Positions 15,622-24,029 of a stretch of DNA of 64,000 nt are shown piece after piece. Numbering within the stretch: position 1 is the stretch's first letter; each line of letters opens with the position of its first letter. This DNA comes from Streptomyces sp. D2-8 (lineage in GTDB: Bacteria > Actinomycetota > Actinomycetes > Streptomycetales > Streptomycetaceae). A model generated the notes under the pieces. The model searched no databases, had not been told where the DNA came from, and worked only from the letters and a program-made list of their open reading frames with translations. A program made the position numbers and the translations under genes. The DNA lies in assembly GCF_023184515.1 (NCBI RefSeq), contig NZ_JAAHBP010000031.1, positions 1 through 64,000 on the forward strand, written 5' to 3'.

Positions 15622-17181
15622 CTACAGCGCCTGGGGATGGGTGAAGAAGCGGTTGGGGTCGTACTGCTTCTTCAGCTTGGCCAGGCGGGTCGCCGCGTCT
15701 CCGTAGTACGCCTTGCGCCAGTCGGTCAGCGTCGGGTCCGTGTAGTTCTGGTAGGCCGCGCCCGAGGCGTGCGGGCGCATGGCCTTGTGGGCCGAGGCCA
15801 GCCAGTCGCGGGCCGTCGCACCGCTCGTGCCGGCCCGCCAGGCCCCGATGTACTGGGCCAGCATCCGGGAACGGCGGTGGACGAACGCCGTGGACGTGGG
15901 GGAGACGCGGTTGACCGCTCCGCCGAGGGCGGTCAGCGCGATGCTGCCCGTGCCGCCGCGCACCGAACCGATCTGGGACAGCAGCGTGCGGATGCCGGCC
16001 GTGGAGAGGGAGCGGTCGAAGAAGTCCGACGCGGCGGCGTAGGTCTCGCGGCCCAGCGCCCCCTTCGGGGAACGGCCCGGGGTCGAGCCGGGCAGATGGC
16101 ACTGCGCGTCCGTCGGGAACGAGGAGCAGCCCGCGTACACCTCCATCGACTCCTCGTACGAGCGGCGCTTCAGGGAGACGCTGCGCGCCGGGGCGCCGAC
16201 GCGGTCGGCCAGACGGTCGACGGCGTTCTTGAGTTCGCCGTGGGTGCCGAGGGAGAACGCCGCGACCGAGACGGTCGGAGTGCCGCCCGCGGCACTCGCC
16301 AGATGCAGGGACGACCAGATCTCGTCGGGCTGTGACGGGCCCCATTCCTGCCACGCCTTCACCACCGCGGCCGCCTTCGACCAGGGCCAGGACAGATACG
16401 CCGAGACGCCCTGCGGGGCCGGGTGGGTCTTGAAGTGCAGCTCCGTGACGACGCCGAAGTTGCCGTTGCCGGCGCCGCGCAGGGCCCAGAAGAGGTCCTT
16501 GTTCTCGCGGGAGTCGGCGGTGAGCTGCTTGCCGTCGGCGGTGATCAGGGTGGCCTGGGTGAGGCTGTCGCAGGTCAGGCCGTAGGCGCGGGAGACCACG
16601 CCGTGGCCGCCGCCGAGGGTGAGGCCCGAGACGCCGACGGTCGGGCAGGAGCCGGCGGGGATCGTGACGCCCTTCGCGGTGAGGGCGCGGTAGACGTCGA
16701 TGAGTTTGGCACCGGCGCCGACCACCGCGGTGGTGCCGGAGGCCCGGACGCGGTTGAGCTTCGAGACGTCGACGATCAGACGGCCGTCGCCGGAGGACCA
16801 GCCGGCGTAGGAGTGGCCGCCGTTGCGGATCGCCACGCGCAGGGCGTGGGTGCGGGCGTAGGCCAGGGTCGTGCGGATGTCGTCCGGGTGGGACACGTAC
16901 GCGACCGCGGCGGGCTTCAGGCTGTCGAAGCGGGTGTTGTAGAGCTGCCGGGCCGCGGGCCAGTCGGCGTCGCCGGGGCGGATCAGGGGGCCGTCGAGGT
17001 CGCGGGCCAGGGCGGACCAGTTGGCGGCGGTGGATCTCGAGGTGGTGGTGGTGGTGGTGCGCGAGGCGTGGGTCGCCGTGGTCCCGGAGCGGGTGTCCGA
17101 CCGCGTGCAGGCGGCGGTGAAGGGGGTCGCGGCCGCGGCGATCGCCGCCGTGCCCGCTGTGAGGATCGTGCGCCGTTCCAT
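15622..17181 (-). CDS. Berberine-bridge-type FAD oxidoreductase, exported
   Basis: 519 residues from ATG 17181, preceded by GGAGG. The N-terminus MERRTILTAGTAAIAAAATP has a twin arginine and ends in FTAAC, a possible Tat lipoprotein signal. The FAD_binding_4 domain contains AIRNGGHSYAG, whose His is the 8-alpha attachment site, and SRAYGLTCDSL, whose Cys is the 6-S attachment site, predicting bicovalent FAD. The C-terminal YYGDAATRLAKLKKQYDPNRFF is the BBE domain. Such enzymes oxidise sugars or secondary metabolites. A long Thr run (about 66-75) follows the lipobox. The physiological substrate is unknown. Confidence 0.9.
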   Translation of the reverse strand: MERRTILTAGTAAIAAAATPFTAACTRSDTRSGTTATHASRTTTTTTSRSTAANWSALARDLDGPLIRPGDADWPAARQLYNTRFDSLKPAAVAYVSHPDDIRTTLAYARTHALRVAIRNGGHSYAGWSSGDGRLIVDVSKLNRVRASGTTAVVGAGAKLIDVYRALTAKGVTIPAGSCPTVGVSGLTLGGGHGVVSRAYGLTCDSLTQATLITADGKQLTADSRENKDLFWALRGAGNGNFGVVTELHFKTHPAPQGVSAYLSWPWSKAAAVVKAWQEWGPSQPDEIWSSLHLASAAGGTPTVSVAAFSLGTHGELKNAVDRLADRVGAPARSVSLKRRSYEESMEVYAGCSSFPTDAQCHLPGSTPGRSPKGALGRETYAAASDFFDRSLSTAGIRTLLSQIGSVRGGTGSIALTALGGAVNRVSPTSTAFVHRRSRMLAQYIGAWRAGTSGATARDWLASAHKAMRPHASGAAYQNYTDPTLTDWRKAYYGDAATRLAKLKKQYDPNRFFTHPQAL

Positions 17182-17276
17182 GGGGCCTCCCGGTGGTTCC
17201 GTCCTGGGAGACGGGGACGATGGGGGTGGGGGTTCCATGGGTCCGGCCGCGGCTGCGGCGGCGTCCGCCACGGGTC

Positions 17277-17447
17277 TCAGCCCGTCGTGTGCTTCTCCGC
17301 GTCCGTGCGCGCCTGGCTCCTCGCCCTTCTCGCCGGGCCGCGCCAGCCGCAGACGCAGTGGGCCATGCAGAAGCGGCCCTTCTCTCTTGTCGTCGTGCGG
17401 TGTTCCGGGAGGTTGGGGGGAGGTTCCAGCCCGTCCTGCTGCGCCAC
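17277..17447 (-). CDS. Small Cys/Arg-rich conserved hypothetical protein
   Basis: About 56 residues if it starts at GTG 17447, where GGGAG precedes; the frame stays open to 17474. The C-terminal MAHCVCGWRGPARRARSQA with the HCVCGW motif looks like a small zinc-ribbon-like element, and I recall similar short proteins in other streptomycetes. It lies between the flavoprotein and the lipoprotein gene on the minus strand. No function can be given. Confidence 0.55.
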   Translation of the reverse strand: MAQQDGLEPPPNLPEHRTTTREKGRFCMAHCVCGWRGPARRARSQARTDAEKHTTG

Positions 17448-17585
17448 GGCTCCCACGTTACCGACCCCGGGCAAAGCGTTCGTACGGCGGACGGCGCGGG
17501 CTCGCGTGACGGGGGCACATACCCGTCGTTAACCGGAACAACGAGGGGGCCCGTGACGGACGTACCGGCTGGGGGTAGGCAGGCG

Positions 17586-18437
17586 ATGACTGGGCGGCAG
17601 CGGGAACGGCGGCACGGACGGACGGGTGCGGCGCTCGCCGCGGCCGGGGTCCTGGCCGGGGCAGGGCTGGGAACCGCCGGGTGTTCCCAGGGTGACGCGG
17701 TCGCCGGGGACTCCCGTGGCGGGGACCCGGTCGTCGCGTTGCGGCAGTCGGCCGGCCGGCTCGTCGACGCGGGGAGTTCCAAGGCCCGTACGTCGATGGA
17801 GATGGCCGCCGGCGGGACCCGGGTGACCATCCGGGGTGCCGGGGTGTACGACTACCGCAAGCGGATGGGGCAGTTGAAGGTGCTGCTGCCGCAGGATCCC
17901 GCGGGGGCCGCCGAGCGCCGGCCGATCACCGAACTGCTCGCGCCGGGTGCGCTGTATATGAAGAACAGGGGCGCCGGTGTGCCCCCGGACAAGTGGGTGC
18001 GGGTGGACACGCGGACCCTGTCCGACGGGAACCTCGTCACCGGCGGGGCCACCGACCCGTTCGCGGCGGCCGAGGTGCTGCTCGGGACACGGACGGCGAC
18101 GTATGTGGGCAGGACGGAGGTCGCGGGAACCGGAGTGCGGCACTACCGGGGGACGGCGGACCTCGGTGACGCGGCCCGGCGTGCCTCGGACGGGAACGCG
18201 GGGCCCCTGAAGGCGGCGGCCAAGGGCTTCGCCACCGCCGAGGTGCCGTTCGACGCCTACCTCGACGACGAGGGACGGATCCGCAAGGTCAGGCACCGCT
18301 TCAGCTTCCTGAACGGGCGGCAGAAGAGCCCCGTGGCCGTCGCGTCGACCACGCTGCTCTTCGATTTCGGGGCCTCGGTGCGCGTACGGTTGCCCAGAAC
18401 CGACGACATCTACGCGGGCAAGATCGCCGAGGAGTGA
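17586..18437 (+). CDS. Putative lipoprotein, LolA/LppX-like fold suspected
   Basis: 283 residues from ATG 17586; an in-frame GTG at 17553 right after GAGGGGG would add 11 residues. The signal sequence GAALAAAGVLAGAGLGTAGC ends in a cysteine acceptor. The mature part has alternating beta-like segments: ARTSMEMAAGGTRVTIRGAG, DYRKRMGQLKVLL, KWVRVDTRTL, VRHYRGTADLG and DAYLDDEGRIRKVRHRFSF. This resembles actinobacterial LppX/LprAFG-type and LolA-like lipid-binding lipoproteins. The family call is by pattern only; partner and cargo are unknown. Confidence 0.75.
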   Translation: MTGRQRERRHGRTGAALAAAGVLAGAGLGTAGCSQGDAVAGDSRGGDPVVALRQSAGRLVDAGSSKARTSMEMAAGGTRVTIRGAGVYDYRKRMGQLKVLLPQDPAGAAERRPITELLAPGALYMKNRGAGVPPDKWVRVDTRTLSDGNLVTGGATDPFAAAEVLLGTRTATYVGRTEVAGTGVRHYRGTADLGDAARRASDGNAGPLKAAAKGFATAEVPFDAYLDDEGRIRKVRHRFSFLNGRQKSPVAVASTTLLFDFGASVRVRLPRTDDIYAGKIAEE

Positions 18438-18528
18438 CCGGCGTGAACTAGCCCGTCCGTGCCATGCGCGGTGTGTATGCCGCTCCCTACTCTAGGAAGT
18501 CGGTAACGGCAGAGACGAGGTGATGCAC

Positions 18529-18696
18529 GTGGCTCCGGTCGGCGGTACGGCAGTTCAGGACCACGTGGCCCTCGCCGAGATCGAGCTGTGCGGAGAGCTG
18601 ATCATCGCGGCCTCGGCCGCCCCGGAGCGGCTCAGCCTGGAGAGCATCGACGAGGTACTGAAGGTGGCGGAGGAGCGGGACTCCTCCGGGCGCTGA
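18529..18696 (+). CDS. Small conserved protein, 55 residues
   Basis: Too short for normal ORF cut-offs. GTG 18529 stands four bases after a near-perfect anti-16S match (GAGGTGAT, 18517-18524). An ATG six bases earlier is in frame but would sit inside that site. The product begins MAPVGGTAVQDHVALAEIEL, continues CGELIIAASAAPERLSLESI and ends in an acidic/basic helix (DEVLKVAEERD). It is probably a small alpha-helical soluble protein; I recall close relatives in many streptomycetes without function. It is convergent with csoR. Confidence 0.75.
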   Translation: MAPVGGTAVQDHVALAEIELCGELIIAASAAPERLSLESIDEVLKVAEERDSSGR

Positions 18697-18728
18697 CCCC
18701 GGGCTTCCTCCGGGAGCTCACGTCGGGC

Positions 18729-19106
18729 TCACGTCCGCAGCATGCGGGCGATCGCCTGGGTCGCCTCCTTCACCTTCGCGTCGATCTCGTCACCACCCTT
18801 GAGGGCCGCGTCGGCGACGCAGTGCCGCAGGTGCTCCTCCAGCAGTTGCAGGGCGAAGGACTGCAGGGCCTTGGTGGAGGCGGAGACCTGCGTGAGTATG
18901 TCGATGCAGTAGACGTCCTCGTCGACCATGCGCTGCAGGCCGCGGATCTGGCCCTCGATGCGGCGCAGGCGTTTGAGGTGTTCGTCCTTCTGCTTGTGGT
19001 ACCCGTGCACACCGTGGTCGTGATCGGTCACCACGTCCGCTCCCGCGGTGTCGGAGGTCCCGGTGGTGACATGTGCGACATCTGTTGTGTCGGTCACGTC
19101 CGTCAT
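18729..19106 (-). CDS. csoR: Copper-sensing repressor CsoR
   Basis: 125 residues. The DUF156 helical domain (HKQKDEHLKRLRRIEGQIRGL) contains the copper-binding triad C67, H92, C96 (VYCIDIL, EEHLRHC), with the same C-x24-H-x3-C spacing as Mycobacterium CsoR. The N-terminal extension is rich in His, Asp and Thr. It starts at ATG 19106 with AGGAGG upstream. An 8-bp-arm palindrome 30 nt upstream is the likely self-operator. From memory this corresponds to the S. coelicolor/S. lividans CsoR that controls copper homeostasis. No copper chaperone or pump gene lies beside it, so its other targets are elsewhere. Confidence 0.92.
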   Translation of the reverse strand: MTDVTDTTDVAHVTTGTSDTAGADVVTDHDHGVHGYHKQKDEHLKRLRRIEGQIRGLQRMVDEDVYCIDILTQVSASTKALQSFALQLLEEHLRHCVADAALKGGDEIDAKVKEATQAIARMLRT

Positions 19107-19135
19107 CGCTTCCTCCTGGTGGGCAGTGGGCGGAC

Positions 19136-19156
19136 ATATACCCCTGGTGGGTATAT
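19136..19156. promoter_or_regulatory. Probable CsoR operator
   Basis: Perfect inverted repeat ATATACCC-N5-GGGTATAT (spacer CTGGT), 30 bp upstream of the csoR start. The TACCC/GGGTA arms with a GC-rich centre are the known form of CsoR sites. The AT-rich flank (TATGGTA) probably includes the csoR -10 region on the minus strand, so binding would block its own promoter. Confidence 0.8.
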
Positions 19157-19310
19157 GGTACCGAACTTTGCCGGGTATACGGCCCCTGGAACCGCCCCCG
19201 TGCTCATCACTGTGCCCGATGGGCGACACTGGTGGGCGGCCCGATAGCCGTGGCCGGATGTTGCGCCTAGCATCAGCCTGACCGAAACCGAAGCACCCCG
19301 AGGACCCCAC

Positions 19311-19931
19311 GTGCGCTTTCGTCTGACCCCCAGGGAGACGAGCTTCTACGACATGTTCGCCGCCTCCGCGGACAACATCGTCACGGGCTCGAAGCTCCTG
19401 ATGGAACTGCTCGGGGCGGACGCACCCGCCCGGGCCGAGATCGCAGAGCGTATGCGGGCAGCGGAACACGCAGGTGACGACGCCACGCACGCGATCTTCC
19501 ACCAGCTGAACTCCTCCTTCATCACGCCGTTCGACCGCGAGGACATCTACTCCCTCGCCTCGTCCCTCGACGACATCATGGACTTCATGGAGGAGGCCGT
19601 CGACCTGGTCGTCCTCTACAACATCGAGGAACTGCCCAAGGGCGTCGACCAGCAGATCGAGGTGCTGGCGCGCGCGGCCGAGCTGACGGCCGAGGCGATG
19701 CCGCACCTGCGGACGATGGAGAACCTCACCGAGTACTGGATCGAGGTCAACCGGCTGGAGAACCAGGCCGACCAGATCCACCGCAAGCTGCTGGCGCACC
19801 TCTTCAACGGCAAGTACGACGCCATGGACGTGCTCAAGCTCAAGCAGATCGTGGACGTGCTGGAGGAAGCGGCGGACGCGTTCGAGCACGTGGCGAACAC
19901 GGTGGAGACCATCGCCGTCAAGGAGTCCTGA
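19311..19931 (+). CDS. PhoU-like DUF47 protein, Pit accessory
   Basis: 206 residues, all alpha-helical. The DUF47 (PhoU_div) signatures include FYDMFAASADNIVTG, MRAAEHAGDDATHAIFHQLNSSFITPFDREDIYSLASSLDD (given in part) and DVLEEAADAFEHVANTVETI, with acidic repeats that bind metal clusters in PhoU proteins. It starts at GTG 19311 with GAGG eight bases upstream; TAGCAT at 19268-19273 is a likely -10. It ends 7 nt before the Pit gene, an almost universal pairing, and probably regulates that transporter. Confidence 0.93.
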   Translation: MRFRLTPRETSFYDMFAASADNIVTGSKLLMELLGADAPARAEIAERMRAAEHAGDDATHAIFHQLNSSFITPFDREDIYSLASSLDDIMDFMEEAVDLVVLYNIEELPKGVDQQIEVLARAAELTAEAMPHLRTMENLTEYWIEVNRLENQADQIHRKLLAHLFNGKYDAMDVLKLKQIVDVLEEAADAFEHVANTVETIAVKES

Positions 19932-19938
19932 GCCCTTC

Positions 19939-20937
19939 ATGGACACCTTCGCTCTGGTCGTGACCATCGCGGTCGCGCTCTTCTTCACGTACACCAACGG
20001 ATTTCACGATTCGGCGAACGCGATCGCCACGTCCGTCTCGACGCGGGCGCTGACGCCGAAGGCCGCGCTGGCCATGGCCGCGGTGATGAACCTCGCCGGT
20101 GCGTTCATGGGCTCCGGGGTCGCCAAGACCGTCAGCGAGGGGCTGATCCAGACACCGACCGGGTCGAAGGGGATGGGCATCCTCTTCGCCGCGCTGGTGG
20201 GCGCGATCGTCTGGAACCTCATCACCTGGTACTTCGGGCTGCCGTCCTCCTCGTCCCACGCGCTGTTCGGCGGCATGGTCGGGGCGGCGCTGGCCGGAGG
20301 GACGACGGTCTACTGGCACGGAGTGCTTCAGAAGGTCGTCATCCCCATGTTCATCTCCCCGGTGGTCGGTCTGCTGGCCGGCTACCTGGTGATGACCGCG
20401 ATCATGTGGATCTTCCGGAAGTCCAACCCGCACAAGGCCAAGAGGGGTTTCCGGATAGCGCAGACCGTCTCGGCGGCCGGCATGGCGCTGGGCCACGGTC
20501 TGCAGGACGCGCAGAAGACCATGGGCATCGTGGTGATGGCACTCGTCATCGCCGATGTCGAGGACTACGGCGACCCGATCCCGGTGTGGGTCAAGATCGC
20601 CTGTGCGGTGATGCTGTCGCTGGGGACGTACGCCGGTGGCTGGCGGATCATGCGAACCCTGGGACGGAAGATCATCGAGCTGGACCCGCCGCAGGGCTTC
20701 GCGGCGGAGACGACGGGCGCGTCGATCATGTTCACGACGGCGTTCCTGTTCAAGGCGCCGATCTCCACGACCCACGTCATCACGTCCGCGATCATGGGTG
20801 TCGGGGCGACGAAGCGCGTGAACGCCGTGCGGTGGGGTGTCGCCAAGAACATCATCCTGGGGTGGTTCATCACGATGCCGGCCGCCGCGCTGGTGGCCGC
20901 GACGTCGTACGGGATCGTCGCGCTGGCGTTCCTGTAG
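19939..20937 (+). CDS. pitH: Low-affinity inorganic phosphate transporter, PiT family
   Basis: 332 residues with about ten membrane helices. Both PD001131-type signature repeats are present: TNGFHDSANAIATSVSTRAL near the N-terminus and LGHGLQDAQKTMGIV in the second half, plus SSSHALFGG and STTHVITSAIMGVG. It is a proton- or metal-coupled phosphate (metal-phosphate) symporter. Gene order DUF47-Pit facing the pstSCAB operon gathers low- and high-affinity phosphate uptake in one place. A strong terminator follows. Confidence 0.95.
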   Translation: MDTFALVVTIAVALFFTYTNGFHDSANAIATSVSTRALTPKAALAMAAVMNLAGAFMGSGVAKTVSEGLIQTPTGSKGMGILFAALVGAIVWNLITWYFGLPSSSSHALFGGMVGAALAGGTTVYWHGVLQKVVIPMFISPVVGLLAGYLVMTAIMWIFRKSNPHKAKRGFRIAQTVSAAGMALGHGLQDAQKTMGIVVMALVIADVEDYGDPIPVWVKIACAVMLSLGTYAGGWRIMRTLGRKIIELDPPQGFAAETTGASIMFTTAFLFKAPISTTHVITSAIMGVGATKRVNAVRWGVAKNIILGWFITMPAAALVAATSYGIVALAFL

Positions 20938-20958
20938 CGCACCGGACGCCTACGAAAC

Positions 20959-20994
20959 GGGCCCGCCCCTGGGAGCCAGGGGCGGGCCCTTTTT
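20959..20994 (+). terminator. Terminator between pit and pstB
   Basis: Perfect 14-bp GC-rich stem (GGGCCCGCCCCTGG with CCAGGGGCGGGCCC), a three-base GAG loop and a run of five T on the plus strand. On the other strand the hairpin is followed by CGTTTCG, so it may also stop pst operon transcripts arriving from the right. Confidence 0.95.
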
Positions 20995-21048
20995 CGGCCT
21001 CGCGGTGGCACCGCCATGCAGCACCGCGAGGAGACTCGGCGGGCCGGA

Positions 21049-21825
21049 TCAGCCGAAGCGGCCGGAGATGTAGTCCTCCGTGGCCTGGACCGACGGGTTG
21101 GAGAAGATGCGCTCCGTGTCGTCGATCTCGATGAGCTTGCCGGGCTGGCCGACCGCCGCGAGGTTGAAGAACGCGGTGCGGTCGGAGACGCGGGCCGCCT
21201 GCTGCATGTTGTGCGTCACGATGACGATCGTGAAGCGCTCCTTGAGCTCGCCGATGAGGTCCTCGATCGCGAGCGTGGAGATCGGGTCCAGGGCCGAGCA
21301 GGGCTCGTCCATGAGCAGGACGTTCGGCTCTACGGCGATCGCCCGCGCGATGCACAGACGCTGCTGCTGGCCACCCGACAGGCCCGAGCCGGGCTTGTTC
21401 AGGCGGTCCTTGACCTCGTTCCAGAGGTTCGCGCCCTTGAGCGACTTCTCGACGATGTCGCTCAGCTCGCTCTTCTTGTAGTTGCCGTTCAGGCGCAGGC
21501 CCGCCGCCACGTTGTCGAAGATCGACATCGTGGGGAACGGGTTCGGGCGCTGGAACACCATGCCGACCTCGCGGCGCACGGACACCGGGTCGATGCCTGA
21601 CCCGTAGAGGTCCTCGTCGTCGAGGAGCACCTTGCCCTCGACCCGGCCGCCGGACGTCACCTCGTGCATGCGGTTCAGCGTGCGCAGGAACGTCGACTTG
21701 CCGCAGCCGGAGGGGCCGATGAACGCCGTCACCGAGCGCGGCTCGACGGTCATCGAGATGTCCTCGATCGCCTTGTGGGAGCCGTAGTAGGCGGTCAGTC
21801 CGCTTACGTCGATTCGCTTGGCCAT
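21049..21825 (-). CDS. pstB: Phosphate ABC transporter ATPase PstB
   Basis: 258 residues, the normal PstB length. Walker A GPSGCGKST, the PstB-specific FQRPNPFPTMSIFDNV, signature LSGGQQQR, Walker B VLLMDEPCSALDP and the H-loop VTHNMQQA. It energises high-affinity phosphate import through PstC/PstA. It is the last gene of pstSCAB, 44 nt after pstA. Confidence 0.97.
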   Translation of the reverse strand: MAKRIDVSGLTAYYGSHKAIEDISMTVEPRSVTAFIGPSGCGKSTFLRTLNRMHEVTSGGRVEGKVLLDDEDLYGSGIDPVSVRREVGMVFQRPNPFPTMSIFDNVAAGLRLNGNYKKSELSDIVEKSLKGANLWNEVKDRLNKPGSGLSGGQQQRLCIARAIAVEPNVLLMDEPCSALDPISTLAIEDLIGELKERFTIVIVTHNMQQAARVSDRTAFFNLAAVGQPGKLIEIDDTERIFSNPSVQATEDYISGRFG

Positions 21826-21869
21826 GATTACTTCACTTCCAGACAGTCAGATCAGTCGCTGTGGCCGCG

Positions 21870-22928
21870 TCAGCGACCGGTCTTCGGGGACTTCCAGCGG
21901 GCGATCCCGCGGGCCACCAGGTTCAGGATCATCACGAAGGCGATCAGGGTGAGCGACGCCGCCCAGGCGCGGTCGTACGCCGTGACCTCGCCCGATCCGT
22001 ACTGCTGGTAGATGTACAGCGGGAGCGACGCCTGCGCGCCCTCGAAGGGGTTGGCGTTGATGAACTTGCTGCCGAACACCAGCAGCAGCACGGGCGCGGT
22101 CTCACCGGCGATGCGGGCGATGGAGAGCATGATGCCGGTGGTGATGCCGCCGAGCGAGGTCGGCAGGACCACCTTCAGGATCGTGCGCCACTTGGGCACG
22201 CCGAGCGCGAGAGAGGCTTCGCGCAGCTCGTTCGGGACGAGCTTGAGCATCTCCTCCGTGGAGCGGACGACGACCGGCATCATCAGGATCGCGAGGGCGA
22301 GTGACCCGGCGAAGCCGAAGGGCTGCATGTCGAACATCAGCATGAGGCTGAGGATGAACAGACCGGCGACGATCGACGGGATGCCGGTCATGACGTCGAC
22401 GAAGAAGGTGACGGCCCGGGCGAGGTTGCCGCGCCCGTACTCCACCAGGTAGATCGCGGTGAGCACGCCGACCGGCGCGGCGATCAGCGTGGCGAGGCCG
22501 ACCTGCTCCAGCGTGCCGAGGATGGCGTGGTAGATGCCGCCGCCCGTCTCCGAGTCGGCGACGACGCCCATCGAGTGGGTCAGGAAGTAGAGGTCGAAGA
22601 CCTTCACGCCGCGTTGGACGGTCGACCACACCAGCGAGGCCAGCGGCACCACGGCGAGCAGGAACGCGACCCACACCAGCGAGGTGACCACGCGGTCCTT
22701 GGCCTGGCGGCGGTTCTCGACCCGGGCGGCGATGACGTACGTACCGAGGATGTGCAGGATCGCGGCGATCAGTGCCCACTGGACGCTGCTGTGCAGGCCC
22801 GCGGCGGCGCTGATGCCGACCCCGAGGGCGACGGACCCGGCGGCGATGGCCCACGGGGCCCACTTGGGCAGATGGCCGCCGCGCAGGCTGCTGGGGCGCT
22901 TGGCGGCGAGGGAGGGTGCGGTGCTCAT
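21870..22928 (-). CDS. pstA: Phosphate ABC transporter permease PstA
   Basis: 352 residues, longer than the roughly 300 of enterobacterial PstA because of an N-terminal extension with two extra hydrophobic segments (WAIAAGSVALGVGISAAAG and IAAILHILGTYVIA). The permease core has GIYHAILGTLEQVG, the EAA-like REASLALGVPKWRTILKVVLPTSLGGITTG and terminal helices. It overlaps pstC by 4 nt (22925-22928). Confidence 0.95.
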   Translation of the reverse strand: MSTAPSLAAKRPSSLRGGHLPKWAPWAIAAGSVALGVGISAAAGLHSSVQWALIAAILHILGTYVIAARVENRRQAKDRVVTSLVWVAFLLAVVPLASLVWSTVQRGVKVFDLYFLTHSMGVVADSETGGGIYHAILGTLEQVGLATLIAAPVGVLTAIYLVEYGRGNLARAVTFFVDVMTGIPSIVAGLFILSLMLMFDMQPFGFAGSLALAILMMPVVVRSTEEMLKLVPNELREASLALGVPKWRTILKVVLPTSLGGITTGIMLSIARIAGETAPVLLLVFGSKFINANPFEGAQASLPLYIYQQYGSGEVTAYDRAWAASLTLIAFVMILNLVARGIARWKSPKTGR

Positions 22929-23926
22929 GCGTTGGCCCCCGAGTACTCCTTGCGGCGGGCGATGATCGCGCGGGCCGCGCCGTTGACCAGCAGGGTGATG
23001 ACGAACAGGACCAGACCGGAGGCGATCAGCGCGTCACGGCCGAACTCGGTGGCCTCGCTGAACTTGCTGGCGATGTTCTGGGCGAAGGTGCCGCCGCCCG
23101 GGTTGAGCAGGCTGGTGTGGATCAGGAAGTCGGGCGACAGCACGGTGGCGACGGCCATCGTCTCGCCGAGCGCGCGGCCGAGGCCGAGCATCGAGGCCGA
23201 GATGACGCCGGAGCGGCCGAAGGGGATGACCGCCATGCGGATCACTTCCCAGCGGGTGGCGCCGAGCGCCAGGGCGGCCTCCTCGTGCATCTGCGGGACC
23301 TGGCGGAAGACCTCGCGGCTCACGTTGGTGATGATCGGCAGGATCATGATCGCGAGCAGGATGCCCACGGTGAGCATGGAGCGTGCGGCGCCGCCGTTCC
23401 AGGAGAAGACGCCCGTCCAGCCGAGGTAGTCGTTCAGCCAGCCGAAGAGGCCGCTCATGTGCGGGACGAGGATGAGCGCGCCCCACAGGCCGTAGACGAT
23501 GGACGGCACGGCGGCCAGCAGGTCGATCACATAGGCGATGGGGCCGCGCAGCCGGCGCGGGGCGTAGTGCGTGAGGAACAGCGCGATGGCGACCGAGACC
23601 GGGACCGCGATGACCATGGCGATGATCGAGGAGATGATCGTGCCGTAGGCCAGGACCGCGATGCCGAAGACCGGCGGGTTGACCCCGGTGTTCCACTCGA
23701 AGGTGGTCAGGAAGTTGCCGTCGTCCTTGCTGATGGCGAGGACGGCGCGGTAGGTGAGGAAGCCCGCGATCGCGGCCATGATCACCAGCAGCAGAATGCC
23801 CGAACCACGGGAGAGACCGAGGAAGATCCGGTCTCCGGGCCGGGTGGCGCCACGGGCCGCGCGCTTCTGCTCGGCCGGGGACGGCTGCGTGGGTGGAGGT
23901 GCGTCAGCTATCTGTGTTGTGTCCAT
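22925..23926 (-). CDS. pstC: Phosphate ABC transporter permease PstC
   Basis: 333 residues from ATG 23926, with GGAGAA six bases upstream; the open frame begins nine codons earlier without a ribosome site. Six membrane helices. The EAA-type loop reads HEEAALALGATRWEVIRMAVIP and is followed by GRALGETMAVATVL, characteristic of PstC. It forms the channel with PstA. It lies 103 nt after pstS, and this gap contains a strong hairpin. Confidence 0.95.
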   Translation of the reverse strand: MDTTQIADAPPPTQPSPAEQKRAARGATRPGDRIFLGLSRGSGILLLVIMAAIAGFLTYRAVLAISKDDGNFLTTFEWNTGVNPPVFGIAVLAYGTIISSIIAMVIAVPVSVAIALFLTHYAPRRLRGPIAYVIDLLAAVPSIVYGLWGALILVPHMSGLFGWLNDYLGWTGVFSWNGGAARSMLTVGILLAIMILPIITNVSREVFRQVPQMHEEAALALGATRWEVIRMAVIPFGRSGVISASMLGLGRALGETMAVATVLSPDFLIHTSLLNPGGGTFAQNIASKFSEATEFGRDALIASGLVLFVITLLVNGAARAIIARRKEYSGANA

Positions 23927-23988
23927 CGGGTTCTCCGGTCTGCGGAACCGCACGTGCTGTGCGGCCCTTGGCGGCGGTGCACCGGACG

Positions 23989-24024
23989 GTGCGGTCCGGT
24001 CCCGCGGGGGAGACCGGACCGCAC
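23989..24024 (-). terminator. Intercistronic hairpin between pstS and pstC
   Basis: A perfect 13-bp stem (GTGCGGTCCGGTC with GACCGGACCGCAC) around a ten-base loop starts six bases after the pstS stop. There is no T-run, so it should act as a partial terminator or as a 3' stabiliser of the pstS message. Either would give more PstS than PstCAB, as expected for a binding protein. Confidence 0.85.
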
Positions 24025-24029
24025 TCGGG

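Noticed and set aside
15341..17830. 829-codon minus-strand frame over the flavoprotein gene
   Set aside because: Out-of-frame shadow; the BBE motifs occur only in the frame ending at 15622.
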